Assembly (NCBI GenBank): GCA_963798455.1
Contig: CAWCTD010000003.1
Location: 1,488,001-1,552,000 of the forward strand
From: CAWCTD01 sp963798455
Lineage (GTDB): Bacteria; Acidobacteriota; Terriglobia; Bryobacterales; Bryobacteraceae
DNA length: 64,000 nt
Direction: 5' to 3'
In this document: one piece after another, positions 1-9,344 of the stretch
Numbering within the stretch: the stretch's first letter is position 1
How the letters are laid out: each line of letters begins with the position of its first letter
Notes under the pieces: model-generated
What the model saw: only the letters and a program-made list of their open reading frames with translations
Database searches by the model: none
What the model was told of the DNA's origin: nothing
Position numbers and translations under genes: made by a program

Positions 1-2
1 AC

Positions 3-1136
3 ACGGTCACCGAGCACGTCGGGAAGTATCCGGACGGCGCCCAGGCCTTCGGGATCGTCGCCATTCTCGAGAACGGCCCGGGCCCGCGGTTGCTGATCCG
101 CGCAGACATGGATGCGTTGCCCATCGTCGAGGAAACCGGCCTCAGCTACGCCAGTCAGGTGAAAACGAAGGACGCCAGCGGCCAGGATGTGGGTGTCATG
201 CACGCCTGCGGACATGACGTGCACGTCACCACCATGATCGGTACCGCCCGTGCCCTGGCCGCTCTGAAGAGCCAGTGGCACGGGACCGTGATGCTGATCG
301 GCCAACCGTCCGAGGAAACGATCGATGGCGCCAAGGCAATGATTGCCGACCATCTCTATGAACGCTTCGGCACTCCCGATTTCGCCGTAGCTCTGCATGA
401 CGCCGTCACGCTACCCGCCGGCGCCGTTTCGCTCACGAGTGGCCCCGCGCAGGCGAGTTCCACGTCAGTCGACGTCATCATGCGGGGCGTGGGCGGCCAC
501 GGGGCCTCCCCGCAACTCGGCAAAGATCCGATAGTGATGGCGGCGGCGTTCATCATGCAACTACAGACGATCGTCAGCCGCCAGGAGGATCCGCGCGATC
601 CCGCCGTGGTTACGGTTGGGGATATTCATGGCGGCACCAAGCGCAACATCATCCCCGATGAAGTGAAGATGGAGCTTACCACTCGCGCATTCAGTGCCGA
701 GGCACGCCAGATCATCCTCGACGGTATTCGGCGAACGGCGCAGGGCGTGGCCCTCTCCGCCGGCGTTCCTGACGATCGTGCGCCTATCGTCAACGTGCTC
801 GAAGACGAATCCACTCCCGTCAACTACAACGATCCGGCGCTCGCCGCGCGCGTGAGGGCTGCGCTCGCCAAGGCGCTTGGTCCGCAACATGTCTTCGATG
901 AAGGACGGATGACAGGCAGTGAGGACTTTGGCATCCTGGGACTCGACGGCCACAAGATTCCCACGGTCATGTTCCGGCTGGGTGCTATGGATCCGGCAAA
1001 GTTCGCCGCCGCTAAGGCTGCCGGCAAATTGCTTCCCGGGACGCATACCAGTCGTTTTGAGCCGCTTCCGGAACCGACCCTACGCACCGGCATCACCGCT
1101 ATGGCCTCGGTCGCGATCGCTCTGCTGCAGAATTAG
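3..1136 (+). CDS. M20-family metallo-amidohydrolase (5' partial)
   Basis: The reading frame is open from the window edge, so the N-terminus is missing; the TTG at 90 is internal because conserved sequence precedes it. The motif RADMDALP and the metal-site region HACGHDVHVT are typical of M20D amidohydrolases such as N-acyl-amino-acid or IAA-amino-acid hydrolases. The GGHGASP segment marks the dimerisation/lid domain, and GSEDFG near the C-terminus supplies the usual late metal-ligand region. Family members hydrolyse N-acyl or N-carbamoyl amide bonds with two metal ions. The substrate cannot be told from sequence. The next gene starts directly after the stop codon, so the two are probably co-transcribed. 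Confidence 0.9.
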   Translation, partial: TVTEHVGKYPDGAQAFGIVAILENGPGPRLLIRADMDALPIVEETGLSYASQVKTKDASGQDVGVMHACGHDVHVTTMIGTARALAALKSQWHGTVMLIGQPSEETIDGAKAMIADHLYERFGTPDFAVALHDAVTLPAGAVSLTSGPAQASSTSVDVIMRGVGGHGASPQLGKDPIVMAAAFIMQLQTIVSRQEDPRDPAVVTVGDIHGGTKRNIIPDEVKMELTTRAFSAEARQIILDGIRRTAQGVALSAGVPDDRAPIVNVLEDESTPVNYNDPALAARVRAALAKALGPQHVFDEGRMTGSEDFGILGLDGHKIPTVMFRLGAMDPAKFAAAKAAGKLLPGTHTSRFEPLPEPTLRTGITAMASVAIALLQN

Positions 1137-3134
1137 GTGCGCGGACCTCGCCGTATGGAAGAGCAGCCGGCCAACCGTTTCCAAATGGGCAATGCAGTTC
1201 GCTGTGGCCTGACGACGTTCCTTAGCCTGTCGATTCTGATGCTGCTCCCCGGCCCCGGAACCCGGCTTCTGGCACAAAATGAACCTCGCTACGAGGTCAT
1301 CGTTTCGAAAAACGTCATGATCGCGATGCGGGATGGCGTCAAGCTGGCAACCGACATCTACCGCCCGGCGCGAAACGGCGCACCCGTTGACGGCAAATTC
1401 CCCACCATCATGGAGCGTACGCCCTACAACAAGGATGGCGGAGTTCCCAGTTCCTCCGGGTACATAGCACCATTGGCGTCGGAGTATTTCGTGCCACGGG
1501 GATATGTCGTCGTGCTGCAGGACGTTCGCGGACGCTATAAGTCCGGCGGCCACTGGCGGGCGATCCAGGACGACCCGAACGACGGCTTCGATACTGCAAA
1601 GTGGATCGGTGCACAACCGTGGTCAGAGGGGAGCATCGGCACCATCGGTACTTCCTATGCCGGGGCCACTCAGCACGCCCTCGCCATCGCCGGCGCTCCT
1701 TTCGTCAAAGCGATGATCCCGGTCGACGCCATGTCGGATTTCGGCCAGTACGGCGTGCGCCATAACGGCGCCTTCGAGCTGCGTTTTTTCAACTGGGTGT
1801 TCACGCTGGGGAACGCGACTGGAACCGCCAGCGCGCCCGCAGCCGCCGCGCGCGCCGCCGTGGATCCAGCCGCGGTGAGAGAACTTCTCGACATGGGCAA
1901 CCATGTCGCCGAATATGTCCGCGGGCTGCCGCTTCGGCCCGGAACCACACCGCTCAAGTTCGCGCCTGACTATGAAGCATGGTTGATCGAGGCCATGAAG
2001 CATGGTGATTATGACGACTTTTGGAAGAATTCCGGAGCCAGCGTTGTGGATCACCTTGCCGAGTATAAGGATGTTCCGGTCTATCACGTCACAGGCTGGT
2101 ACGACTCGTGGGGTACTCCCGTCGCCAACATGAATTACGTCGAGTTGAAGAAAGTGAAGAAGAGCCTTCAGCGGCTCATCATCGGACCCTGGACGCACGG
2201 CGGCCAGACCCGGAGCTTCGCCGGAGACGCGCAGTTTACTCCGGATGCGGCGCTCGATTTCGACGCGTGGCGGGCCCGATGGTTCGACCATTGGCTGAAA
2301 GGCGCGGATAACGGAGTCACCCGGGAAGGCCCCGTCAGAATCTATGTAATGGGGGGCGGCGACGGGCACAAGACGCCGGAAGGGCGCCTGTTTGTAGGGG
2401 GGCACTGGCGGGACGAACAGGAGTGGCCGCTCGCGCGCACGGCGTCAACGCCGTACTATCTCCATCCGGACGGTTCTCTCTCAACGGAAAAGCCATCGGA
2501 CCAGCCGCCCACCACTTACTCATTCGATCCACGCAATCCAGTGCCTACGCTCGGGGGTAATGTGTCGTCGCAGGGGACACTGATGGTCCAGGGTGCGACG
2601 GATCAACGATGCCGTCCCACCTTCTGGTTGTGCCCGGATTCAAGGCCTCTTTCGGCTCGGAATGACGTTCTCGTGTTCCAGACGCCGGCACTGGCGAAAG
2701 AGGTCGAGGTAACCGGCCGGCTCATCGTGAACTTATGGGCTGCCTCAAATTCGCCGGACACAGATTTCACCGCCAAGCTCATTGATGTTTACCCGCCGAG
2801 CGCGGACTTCCCGGCTGGAGTCGATCTCAACATCGGCGATAGCATTGTCCGGGCGCGATATCGCAAAGGTCCGGGCAAGGCCGAGCTGCTCACACCGGGC
2901 CAGCCCTACGAGTTCACAATCGAGATGTATCCGACCTCGCTCGTCTTCATGCGCGGCCATCGAATCCGCCTCGATATCTCGAGCAGCAATTTCCCGCGTT
3001 TCGATGTGAACCCGAACACGGGCGAACCGCTTAATGATAACCGGCGCTGGCGCGTTGCGGAGAACTCTATTTACGCCGACCCCCAGCACGCGTCGCACCT
3101 TGTCCTGCCGATTATTCCAGCTAATGGCAAGTAA
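1137..3134 (+). CDS. CocE/NonD-family serine hydrolase (X-Pro dipeptidyl-peptidase S15-like)
   Basis: This is a 665-residue protein from the GTG abutting the previous stop. ATGs at 1155 and 1185 are alternatives, and the last would put a hydrophobic signal peptide (ending near LLAQ) right at the N-terminus. The catalytic triad of the alpha/beta-hydrolase is visible: Ser173 in GTSYAG, Asp323 in GWYD and His354 in GPWTHGG. A C-terminal jelly-roll segment (about 430-650) matches the X-Pro peptidase/cocaine-esterase architecture. Family members cleave acyl, ester or Xaa-Pro bonds. The export signal suggests a periplasmic enzyme. It is probably an operon partner of the preceding M20 hydrolase; the true substrate is unknown. 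Confidence 0.88.
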   Translation: MRGPRRMEEQPANRFQMGNAVRCGLTTFLSLSILMLLPGPGTRLLAQNEPRYEVIVSKNVMIAMRDGVKLATDIYRPARNGAPVDGKFPTIMERTPYNKDGGVPSSSGYIAPLASEYFVPRGYVVVLQDVRGRYKSGGHWRAIQDDPNDGFDTAKWIGAQPWSEGSIGTIGTSYAGATQHALAIAGAPFVKAMIPVDAMSDFGQYGVRHNGAFELRFFNWVFTLGNATGTASAPAAAARAAVDPAAVRELLDMGNHVAEYVRGLPLRPGTTPLKFAPDYEAWLIEAMKHGDYDDFWKNSGASVVDHLAEYKDVPVYHVTGWYDSWGTPVANMNYVELKKVKKSLQRLIIGPWTHGGQTRSFAGDAQFTPDAALDFDAWRARWFDHWLKGADNGVTREGPVRIYVMGGGDGHKTPEGRLFVGGHWRDEQEWPLARTASTPYYLHPDGSLSTEKPSDQPPTTYSFDPRNPVPTLGGNVSSQGTLMVQGATDQRCRPTFWLCPDSRPLSARNDVLVFQTPALAKEVEVTGRLIVNLWAASNSPDTDFTAKLIDVYPPSADFPAGVDLNIGDSIVRARYRKGPGKAELLTPGQPYEFTIEMYPTSLVFMRGHRIRLDISSSNFPRFDVNPNTGEPLNDNRRWRVAENSIYADPQHASHLVLPIIPANGK

Positions 3135-3171
3135 GTTGCCGCAAATACGCGCGCGCACCACGCGACGCCCG

Positions 3172-3261
3172 TTAGCCGCGCTCCAGCACCGAGTTGGCCC
3201 AGAGGTAGAAGCCGTTGTGGGGGCTCCAGTATGCGGCCGTACGCCCATCACCCATTCCAGT
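3172..3261 (-). pseudogene. GH9 glycosidase 3'-end remnant
   Basis: Read on the minus strand, this stretch ends in the peptide WSPHNGFYLWANSVLERG followed by a stop. It is nearly identical to the last residues of the intact GH9 gene whose 3' end lies at 10843. DNA similarity continues about 15 bases past the stop codon of both copies. Directly upstream it jumps to sequence matching 11077-11096 of the intact gene, as if about 160 bases were deleted. There is no start and no catalytic domain, so this is a decayed copy. Confidence 0.6.
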
Positions 3262-3285
3262 TATGTGTAGACGAAATTGCGGTCC

Positions 3286-3345
3286 TCCTGCTCGGAGGCC
3301 ACGGAAGCATCCCCGCACAGGTCGATCAGTCGTGCGCAGTTGGGC
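3286..3345 (-). pseudogene. Possible sulfatase 3'-end remnant
   Basis: The minus-strand translation contains GDASVASEQ, which aligns with GDTSVAAEQ near the C-terminus of the sulfatase at 21764-23365. The DNA (about 3289-3324 against 21887-21922) agrees at roughly five of six positions by eye. The stretch has no start, no active site and no continuous frame. It sits next to the GH9 remnant, so the two may be leftovers of one rearranged block. Confidence is limited by the short length. Confidence 0.4.
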
Positions 3346-3896
3346 TCCATGAGCGCAGACTTCACGTTCGATCATCCATGTGGTTACCTGACGACCGCTT
3401 GGGACCAAGCGGTTTGCGCGGCCGAGGCTATTCAATATGAAGGGCTTCCGGCGCGACTGCCGCGCGGGTCCAAACGGAGAAGGGGGCGAACCGATCAAAG
3501 TAATCCCCCCATGGCCAAAGGTTCTCCCCCCTCCGTCTTCATGTTTGCGCGGGGGTTGAGGGAGGCCGCGAGGGAAGAGGACGGCAAAGGCCGGGAGGAG
3601 CAATAGGATCAAGCTGCCAAGAAAGTATGCAGAGTTGTGAACGTGAACCGGGCGGCCGGCGTTTACTTCGCTGGCTTTCCTCCCCGGGGGACAGGCAGCC
3701 ACTGGGCGGGCGCCAGGGGATCGTCCGTTGAGCGGACTGGCCGATGAAGCGCGGGCGAGTTGACGTGGAGGGGACTCTCTTGGCACGACTCCTTCCGTGT
3801 GATTGACAACACGGCTGGAACGGGATCGGACGCTTCCTCGAACGCCGTCTTCCATTCGAAAACACTTTCGCCTGCGGTGAGCCGCAGGACCATGAG
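3346..3896. other. Non-coding stretch without a recognised gene
   Basis: No convincing gene is seen. A 76-codon minus-strand frame (3663-3893) begins three bases after the stop of the neighbouring ADOP gene and could be a small downstream gene or remnant. Its product matches no family I recognise and it has no clear ribosome-binding site beyond the adjoining stop. Longer open frames here are overlapping frames in GC-rich DNA. Confidence 0.4.
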
Positions 3897-6336
3897 TTAT
3901 TGGTTCCGCAGCGCCAGCATCGGATCCATCCGCGTGGCCCGCCGCGCGGGCAGGTAGCACGCGAGCATTCCCGCAGCGGCAATCACCGCCACCACGCCTG
4001 TGAGTGTCAGCGGGTCGTGAGGCGACACGCCCCACAACTGGCTGGCCAGGATGCGGGTCGCCGCATAGGAAGCCAGCAACCCCGCTGCGGCGCCGAACAG
4101 AACCAATCGCGCGCCCATCAGCAGCACCATCCCGAGGATCTGCGTGCGCTCGGCGCCCAGCGCCATGCGAATGCCGATCTCGTGCGTCTGCTGCGAAACC
4201 GTGTACGCCACCACGCTGTACACCCCGACCGCCACCAGCATCAGTCCGACCCCGCCGAACACGGCAAGCAGCGTCAGCGCGAAGCGCGGCTCCGCGTAAA
4301 AGTCGGTCTTCAGCTCATCGACAAGGCTGTCCGCGAAGGTCATCGGCACGTTGCGGTCCACCGCCCAGATCTCGTGCTGCATGGTGTGCAGCATCGCCAG
4401 GGGCTCGCCGGCGGCCCGCACCAGAAGAATAATCCGGTTTAATGCGCCCGACATCACCGTGTAGGGGATCACGATCTCTGGAAAGACCGGGTTCTTTATA
4501 CCCTGGTTCCTGGCGTCGGCGATCACGCCGACAATTTCGAACACCGGGTTTGGGATGCGCACCGCGGGGGCGGTCTCCAGGAAATCGATCTTGATGCGCT
4601 GCCCCAGGGGATCTTCTTTGCCGAAGTACTTACTCGCCAGCGCCTGATTGATGACCGCCAGGCGGCGCGCATCAACTACCTCGCCTTCGGTGAACGTGCG
4701 GCCGCGCAGCAGTTTCAACCTCAGTGTGGGAAAGTACCCTTCGCCGCACAGCCGGAACATCGCCCGCCACGTCTCACCGTGCGTCTTGCCTGGGATCTGG
4801 ATGTCGCTGCCGATACCGCCGTAGGGCGGATAATGCCTGCACTCCGTCGCCGAGATCACGCCCGGAACCGCTTGCACCCGTTGCAGCACTTGGCGGAAGA
4901 ACTGCGCCTTTGCCGCCGCGGTCTCGTATTGTCCGCGCGGCCGCCACAAGCCCGCTACCAGGATGCGGTCGGGGTTGAACCCGAGATCCACCTGCTGCAA
5001 CCGCACGAAGCTGCGCATTAGCAGCCCGGCCCCCGCCAGCAGCACCAGCGAGAGCGCCGTTTGCACCACCACCAGCGCATTGCGTAGCCTGCCCCGGCGG
5101 AAGCCCCCGCTCACGCTCCTGCCGGTGTCTTTCAGTGCCTCCACGGTGTCCCGCTTCGCCGCGTGCAGGGCTGGCACAAGCCCGAACAACACGGCCGTGA
5201 ACGCGGCCGCTCCCAGGCTGAACAGCAGCACCGGAACGTTGAGCCGGATGTATACTTCCCTCGGGATGGCGCCATCGGGAATCAGCGCCACCACCGCCTT
5301 GAGGCCAACGAAAGCCAGCACGCATCCCACCACCGCTCCCGCCACGGCCAGCAGAAAACTCTCCACCAGCAGTTGCCGGATGAGCCGCGTCCGTCTCGCG
5401 CCCAGCGCCGCGCGGATGGCCATCTCCTTCTCGCGCGCCGTCGCTCGCGCCAGCAGCATGTTGGCTACGTTGCCGCACGCGATGAGCAACAACAGCGCGA
5501 CCGCCGCCGCCAGCGTATAGAGCGTGGTGCGGAACGAGCCCACCAGGCTGTCGAGCCACGTCTCGATCTGTACCGTGAACTTCTCGGGGTAATTCTTGGG
5601 ATACTGCCGCGCTAGCCGGTGTGCGATCACGTCGATATCGGCCTGCACCTGCTGTAACGTCACGCCGCGCTTCATCCGGGCCTGGAACCAGAAATACTTA
5701 TCCTTGAGCTCCGGATTGCCCCGGTCCACCATCACCGGCCGCCACAAGTCCGCGGCCAACTTGGTGAACCGCTTCGGCATGATCCCTACCAGCGTAGTGG
5801 GCACATTGTTGAGCACGTAGGTTCGCCCCACAATATTGGGATCGCGATTGAACTGCTTCACCCACGCCTTATAGCTCAGGACGAAGACCGGCGGCGCGCC
5901 GGGCTTGGCGTCCTCGGGTGTGGTCGTACGGCCGAACAACGCCGGCACACCGAGAAACTGGAAAAGGTTGGCCGTCACGATCCCGCCGGACAACTGCTCC
6001 ATGCCCTCCCCCGTGTCGTACAGGACATCTTCCCACTCTCCCCCGATGACGTTCCTCGAAGACGTGGTTCTGTTCCACGTACTCCAGGAACTCCGGCGGT
6101 GGAAAGGACGAATTGCCTCCCGGCCGGCTGCGTTTCAGATCGTGCATTTCGATCGTGACCACGCGGTCGGCGTCCGTGTAGGGAAACGGGTCGAGCAGGA
6201 TGTTGTAGATAACGCTGAAAATCGCCGTTGCCGAGCCGATGCCGAGCGCGAGCGTCAGCACCGTCAGAGCCGTAAAGCCCGGCTGGTTCCGGAGCCCGTG
6301 CATTCCATAGCGAGCGTCTTGCCAGATGGAATGCAT
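3897..6336 (-). pseudogene. ADOP-family FtsX/MacB-like permease, frameshifted
   Basis: The full product would be about 812 residues, the normal size for acidobacterial duplicated orphan permeases. The start at 6336 gives a short amphipathic segment (WQDARYGMHGLRNQPGF) and TM1 (LTLALGIGSATAIFSVI). A MacB_PCD periplasmic domain follows, then an FtsX domain (ACGNVANMLLARATAREKEMAIR), a second periplasmic domain and a C-terminal FtsX domain (VGVYSVVAYTVSQQTHEIGIRMALG). The frame breaks between VFEE and VIGGEWEDV at about 6052: one extra base in a GACGTTC heptamer (6048-6054, plus strand) shifts the frame. Removing it restores a continuous protein. No ATPase gene is adjacent, as is usual for the family. 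The break may be a real mutation or a sequencing error. Confidence 0.8.
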
Positions 6337-6578
6337 ACGCCTAGAGTAGACTACATTTGCTCCGGTCCGTGTGCTTCTGTTCCCAGGCCGTTCGGTGAAA
6401 TCGGGTGGAACCCCTGGTGTGCATTGTGTCCAGGGACAGTCGTTCAAGTACAGCGTCAATGTGCCATGAGTCCCGTTCTGGGAAGTTGACCAGCCCGACT
6501 CCGGTCGAGCGACGGCCCACCCGGAAACTGTGCTGATGGTCGGTAAACGGGCTTTCCCTAAAGTACTTAGGCTTGGTC

Positions 6579-6639
6579 GGCAGTGCTCCGGCGCCGGGTT
6601 TTCGGGGCGTCAGGAACGGGTGCCCGCCGGAGCATTGCC
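6579..6639. repeat. Inverted repeat inside the left end of the IS91-like element
   Basis: Arms 6579-6593 and 6625-6639 are inverted copies matching at 14 of 15 positions (core TGCTCCGGCG), with a 31-base loop. It lies downstream of the transposase stop, where IS91-type elements carry a subterminal hairpin used by the HUH transposase. It is not followed by a T-run, so an intrinsic terminator is less likely. The stretch from here to the transposase stop at 6873 shows no other feature. Confidence 0.5.
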
Positions 6640-6872
6640 GAGAAGACGACTTGAGCGAAGCCGGGACGTATTCTATGGGGATTGAATGAGCGGTGTGCCG
6701 GACGGATTTTTGGCTCGGCGGGGCTGCATCGGCTCAAAGGAAGGATTCTGCTGCCATTCCGAAGGCATGGTGAGCAAGGGCGAGCCGTGATTTATTGCCG
6801 TTTGGCTGTAAGTAGACACACTCCGGCTGTGGTCGTGGCAGGGTGGTAGTAGATCGGGCGCGAGTCGATGAA

Positions 6873-8060
6873 TCACGATGTGTCCTCGCCGGGCACGGCG
6901 GTGACTGAGATCGGTTCTCCGGCTGGGATCCGACCAACGATGTGCAATGTTCCGGATTTGCAGAACGGGCACATTCGCTCTACAGCACGCCTTTGTCTAT
7001 CGGTGAGGAGAGTTGGGGGCTGAGCCGCGGATGCGGGCAGAAGCGAGCGGCAGTGCAGGAGCGTTTCGCGCCGGTTTCGGTTGGCCATGGAACCGAAGTG
7101 GCGAATCTTCACGAAGCCGGACGGCAGCACGTGCATCAGATATCGGCGAATGAACTGGATCGCATCGAGCGTCATGAGCTTCTGCGTGTTGCCGTCAGCC
7201 GAATCCCTCCAGCGGAAGGTCACTTGCCCCTCTCGCATCTCGATCAATCGGCCGTTGGAAATTGCGACGCGATGCGTGTAGCGGGCGAGGTACTGGATGA
7301 CGTACTGGGGACCGCCAAACGGTCGTTTTGCATAAACGACCCATTTGATGCCGCCCAGGCGGCGTAAGAGACGATCGAATTCGGCAGGGCTTCTCAAGTG
7401 CGCGAGGGAACCAGACAAATGCAGTTTCCCTGTTCGAAACGCGGCGCCAAGGTAGGCGAGGAACTTGCCGCGGAACATTTGGCCGAGGACTTCGACCGGC
7501 AGAAAGAACCGGCGGCGGCACGGAATCCAGCGTGAGCGGTCGAGTGAGAGACCGCCGGCGGGAACCACACAGTGCAGGTGGGGGTGGTGCAGCATCTTCT
7601 GATTCCAGGTGTGGAGTACAGCGAGAAAACCGATGTGCGCACCGAGACGGCGCGGATCGGCGGCAATGGTGAGCAGCGTTTCGGAAACCGCGCGGAACAG
7701 GATGCCGTAAAGCACGCGTGGATTCTGGAGCGCCAGAAGAGAAAGCTGCTGCGGCAAGGTGAAGACGACATGGCAGTAGGGAACGGGCAGCAATTCGGCC
7801 GCTCGTGCTGCCAGCCACCTGTCACGGGCCGTGGACTGGCACTTTGGACAATGGCGATTGCGGCACGAGTCGTAGGCGATGATCTGACGGGAGCAGCCAT
7901 CGCACTCCTCGATGTGAGCGCCGAGGGCGGCGGTTCGGCATGCGCAGATGTCTCGGAATGCCCGGCGCTGCTGGGCATTGAGCATATGCCCCCATTGCCT
8001 GAGGAATTCCTGTTCGTGCTGACGAAAGACATCGGCGACTTCGAGCCGATGTTCGCTCAC
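6873..8060 (-). CDS. IS91-family Y2 transposase
   Basis: This 395-residue protein has an N-terminal zinc-binding domain (CDGCSRQ, then CRNRHCPKCQ) characteristic of IS91 transposases. The Y2 transposase core follows, with an HUH-like motif HPHLHCVV near residue 160 and paired tyrosines in YLARYTHR near residues 255-259. A further Cys pair (CPFC) lies near the C-terminus. Family enzymes nick one strand and drive rolling-circle transposition. The ATG overlaps the stop of the upstream recombinase gene by four bases (ATGA), so translation is coupled. The full length and intact motifs suggest it is functional. Confidence 0.92.
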   Translation of the reverse strand: MSEHRLEVADVFRQHEQEFLRQWGHMLNAQQRRAFRDICACRTAALGAHIEECDGCSRQIIAYDSCRNRHCPKCQSTARDRWLAARAAELLPVPYCHVVFTLPQQLSLLALQNPRVLYGILFRAVSETLLTIAADPRRLGAHIGFLAVLHTWNQKMLHHPHLHCVVPAGGLSLDRSRWIPCRRRFFLPVEVLGQMFRGKFLAYLGAAFRTGKLHLSGSLAHLRSPAEFDRLLRRLGGIKWVVYAKRPFGGPQYVIQYLARYTHRVAISNGRLIEMREGQVTFRWRDSADGNTQKLMTLDAIQFIRRYLMHVLPSGFVKIRHFGSMANRNRRETLLHCRSLLPASAAQPPTLLTDRQRRAVERMCPFCKSGTLHIVGRIPAGEPISVTAVPGEDTS

Positions 8061-8935
8061 CGTTGTCGGGCGTCGTCCTTGGAACGGTCAATTGGTTTGA
8101 GTTGGAAAGCATCGAATGGACTCGGCGTGGCCTGAATCCGCGTCGTCGACACACGCAGATACCGGGCCGTGGTCTGAATATCGGCGTGCCCGAGCAACAC
8201 CTGGATGGTGCGGAGATCGGCGCCAGCCTCCAGCATGTGTGTTGCACAACTGTGTCGATAGACGTGCGGGTTGGTCGGCTTGTGGATGCCGGCGCGCTGC
8301 CCGGCGGCGTTACATGCCATGCGAATGGTCTTTCGCTCCATCGGCTGGTCGGGACGCATCTTGGATGGGAACAGCCAGTTTGTCGGCTTGCGCCATCGCC
8401 AGTAAACTCGCAACCGTTCCAGCAGAACCGGCGACAGTCCGATATCGCGCGGAATCCGGCCCTTGCCCTCGCGGACGTGAATCACCATCCGCTGGCTATC
8501 GATATCATGAACTTTTAGTTGGCGGAGTTCATTGCAGCGCAGGCCGGTCGCATAGAATGTCGCGATCATGGTCCAGTGCTTCAGGTTGGTGGTGTGATCG
8601 AGGATGCGGGTGATCTCTTCCGCACTCAACACGCTTGGCAGCTTCGGTCGCCTTCTGGTCCTGGCGACGCGCTCATCGAACCACGGCTGGTTGAGCGTCT
8701 TGACGTACAGAAACTTCAATGCGGCCCGATGAACTTGGACCGTGTTTGGGGCTGCTTTCCTGTCCTTGACCAGATGCAGAAGGTAATCCCGGATCTGCTC
8801 GGCTCCCAACTGATCCGGCGGCTTGCCGGAAAACTTCGCGAAGCTCCGGACAGCGTCGAGGTATCGATCGATTGTGAAATCGGCGTAGTTACGGAGCTGC
8901 AACTCCTCCAGCATCCGCTTGCGTAGTGGCGTCAT
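8057..8935 (-). CDS. Tyrosine recombinase/integrase of the IS91-like element
   Basis: This 292-residue protein has an N-terminal SAM-like core-binding domain (about 1-95) and a catalytic domain. The active-site residues of tyrosine recombinases are all present: Arg133 in GLRCNELR, Lys159 in GKGR, His224 and Arg227 in HVYRH, His250 in LLGHAD and the nucleophile Tyr259. It is the first gene of the transposition operon and overlaps the transposase start by four bases. A Shine-Dalgarno GGAG sits eight bases before the ATG, inside one arm of a hairpin. Its role in IS91-group elements is not settled; resolution of intermediates is a reasonable inference. Confidence 0.9.
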   Translation of the reverse strand: MTPLRKRMLEELQLRNYADFTIDRYLDAVRSFAKFSGKPPDQLGAEQIRDYLLHLVKDRKAAPNTVQVHRAALKFLYVKTLNQPWFDERVARTRRRPKLPSVLSAEEITRILDHTTNLKHWTMIATFYATGLRCNELRQLKVHDIDSQRMVIHVREGKGRIPRDIGLSPVLLERLRVYWRWRKPTNWLFPSKMRPDQPMERKTIRMACNAAGQRAGIHKPTNPHVYRHSCATHMLEAGADLRTIQVLLGHADIQTTARYLRVSTTRIQATPSPFDAFQLKPIDRSKDDARQR

Positions 8936-8936
8936 C

Positions 8937-8961
8937 CCAACGAACTCCTTTCGTTCGTTGG
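8937..8961 (-). promoter_or_regulatory. Hairpin covering the ribosome-binding site of the recombinase gene
   Basis: CCAACGAAC (8937-8945) and GTTCGTTGG (8953-8961) form a perfect nine-base-pair stem with a seven-base loop, ending one base before the start codon at 8935. The minus-strand GGAG at 8945-8948 lies at the stem/loop border, so folding could hide the ribosome-binding site. It could equally be part of the element's terminal DNA hairpin. Confidence 0.45.
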
Positions 8962-9025
8962 TCTATCTCTCCACAACGCAAAACGCTACGGGGCTGCCCT
9001 GCCGCTTGCGGCTTCGTTCAAGTAC

Positions 9026-9344
9026 CGTGCCGGTCCACCCAGCCCGCCCTCAGTTTCCGGAAAGGCCACTTTCGAGGAGGTGACACTAGGTGCGGCGTTC
9101 ACGCCCATCGCTCATACACAACCTCGCGGGGGCCGGGGAATTCTCATCCGACAAATTGCGTCGGCGGTGACAGCGGCGGCTCCTTCCTGGGCCGGCTGGA
9201 ATCGCTGGGAATTGAGGAACGAGACAAACGGCTCCCATGCGGGCGGCACGGGTGTACAATCGTTCCGGGTCAGGTTGTCAAAGAGGGAGATTCTGGCTGT
9301 TAGTGTAACCTGGCTATGCGCAATCTGACCGCGAGGAAGTGGCG
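9026..9344. other. Intergenic stretch between IS element and lipoprotein gene
   Basis: I see no gene here. A GAGGA ribosome-binding site (9333-9337) belongs to the next gene. TTGTCA at 9276-9281 resembles a -35 hexamer, but no good -10 partner is found, so no promoter is called. Confidence 0.4.

Larger units (their letters stand above)
6442..9025 (-). mobile_element. IS91-like element with Y2 transposase and tyrosine recombinase
   Basis: Two overlapping minus-strand genes, a tyrosine recombinase followed by a Y2 (HUH-type) transposase, make up an IS91-group element with accessory integrase. Such elements move by rolling-circle transposition, leave no target duplication and favour GTTC/CTTG-type tetranucleotides. 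The ends are not certain. I set them at two copies of GTTCAAGTAC (6442-6451 and 9016-9025), each of which contains GTTC and CAAG. A 15-base inverted repeat (6579-6639) and a 9-base-pair hairpin (8937-8961) lie just inside and could be the terminal structures. Confidence 0.7.

Noticed and set aside
2664..2670. GACGTTC inside the CocE/NonD gene as another frameshift site
   Set aside because: The frame runs through it intact (Asn-Asp-Val-Leu), so the heptamer itself does not always mark an error.
3172..4035. A 287-codon minus-strand frame covering the GH9 remnant and the ADOP 3' end
   Set aside because: Only its last 20 residues or so resemble a protein (the GH9 C-terminus); the remainder is in the wrong frame of the ADOP gene and non-coding sequence.
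9276..9304. Possible promoter TTGTCA with a downstream -10
   Set aside because: The -35-like hexamer has only a poor -10 partner (three of six matches), so it is not reported as a promoter.
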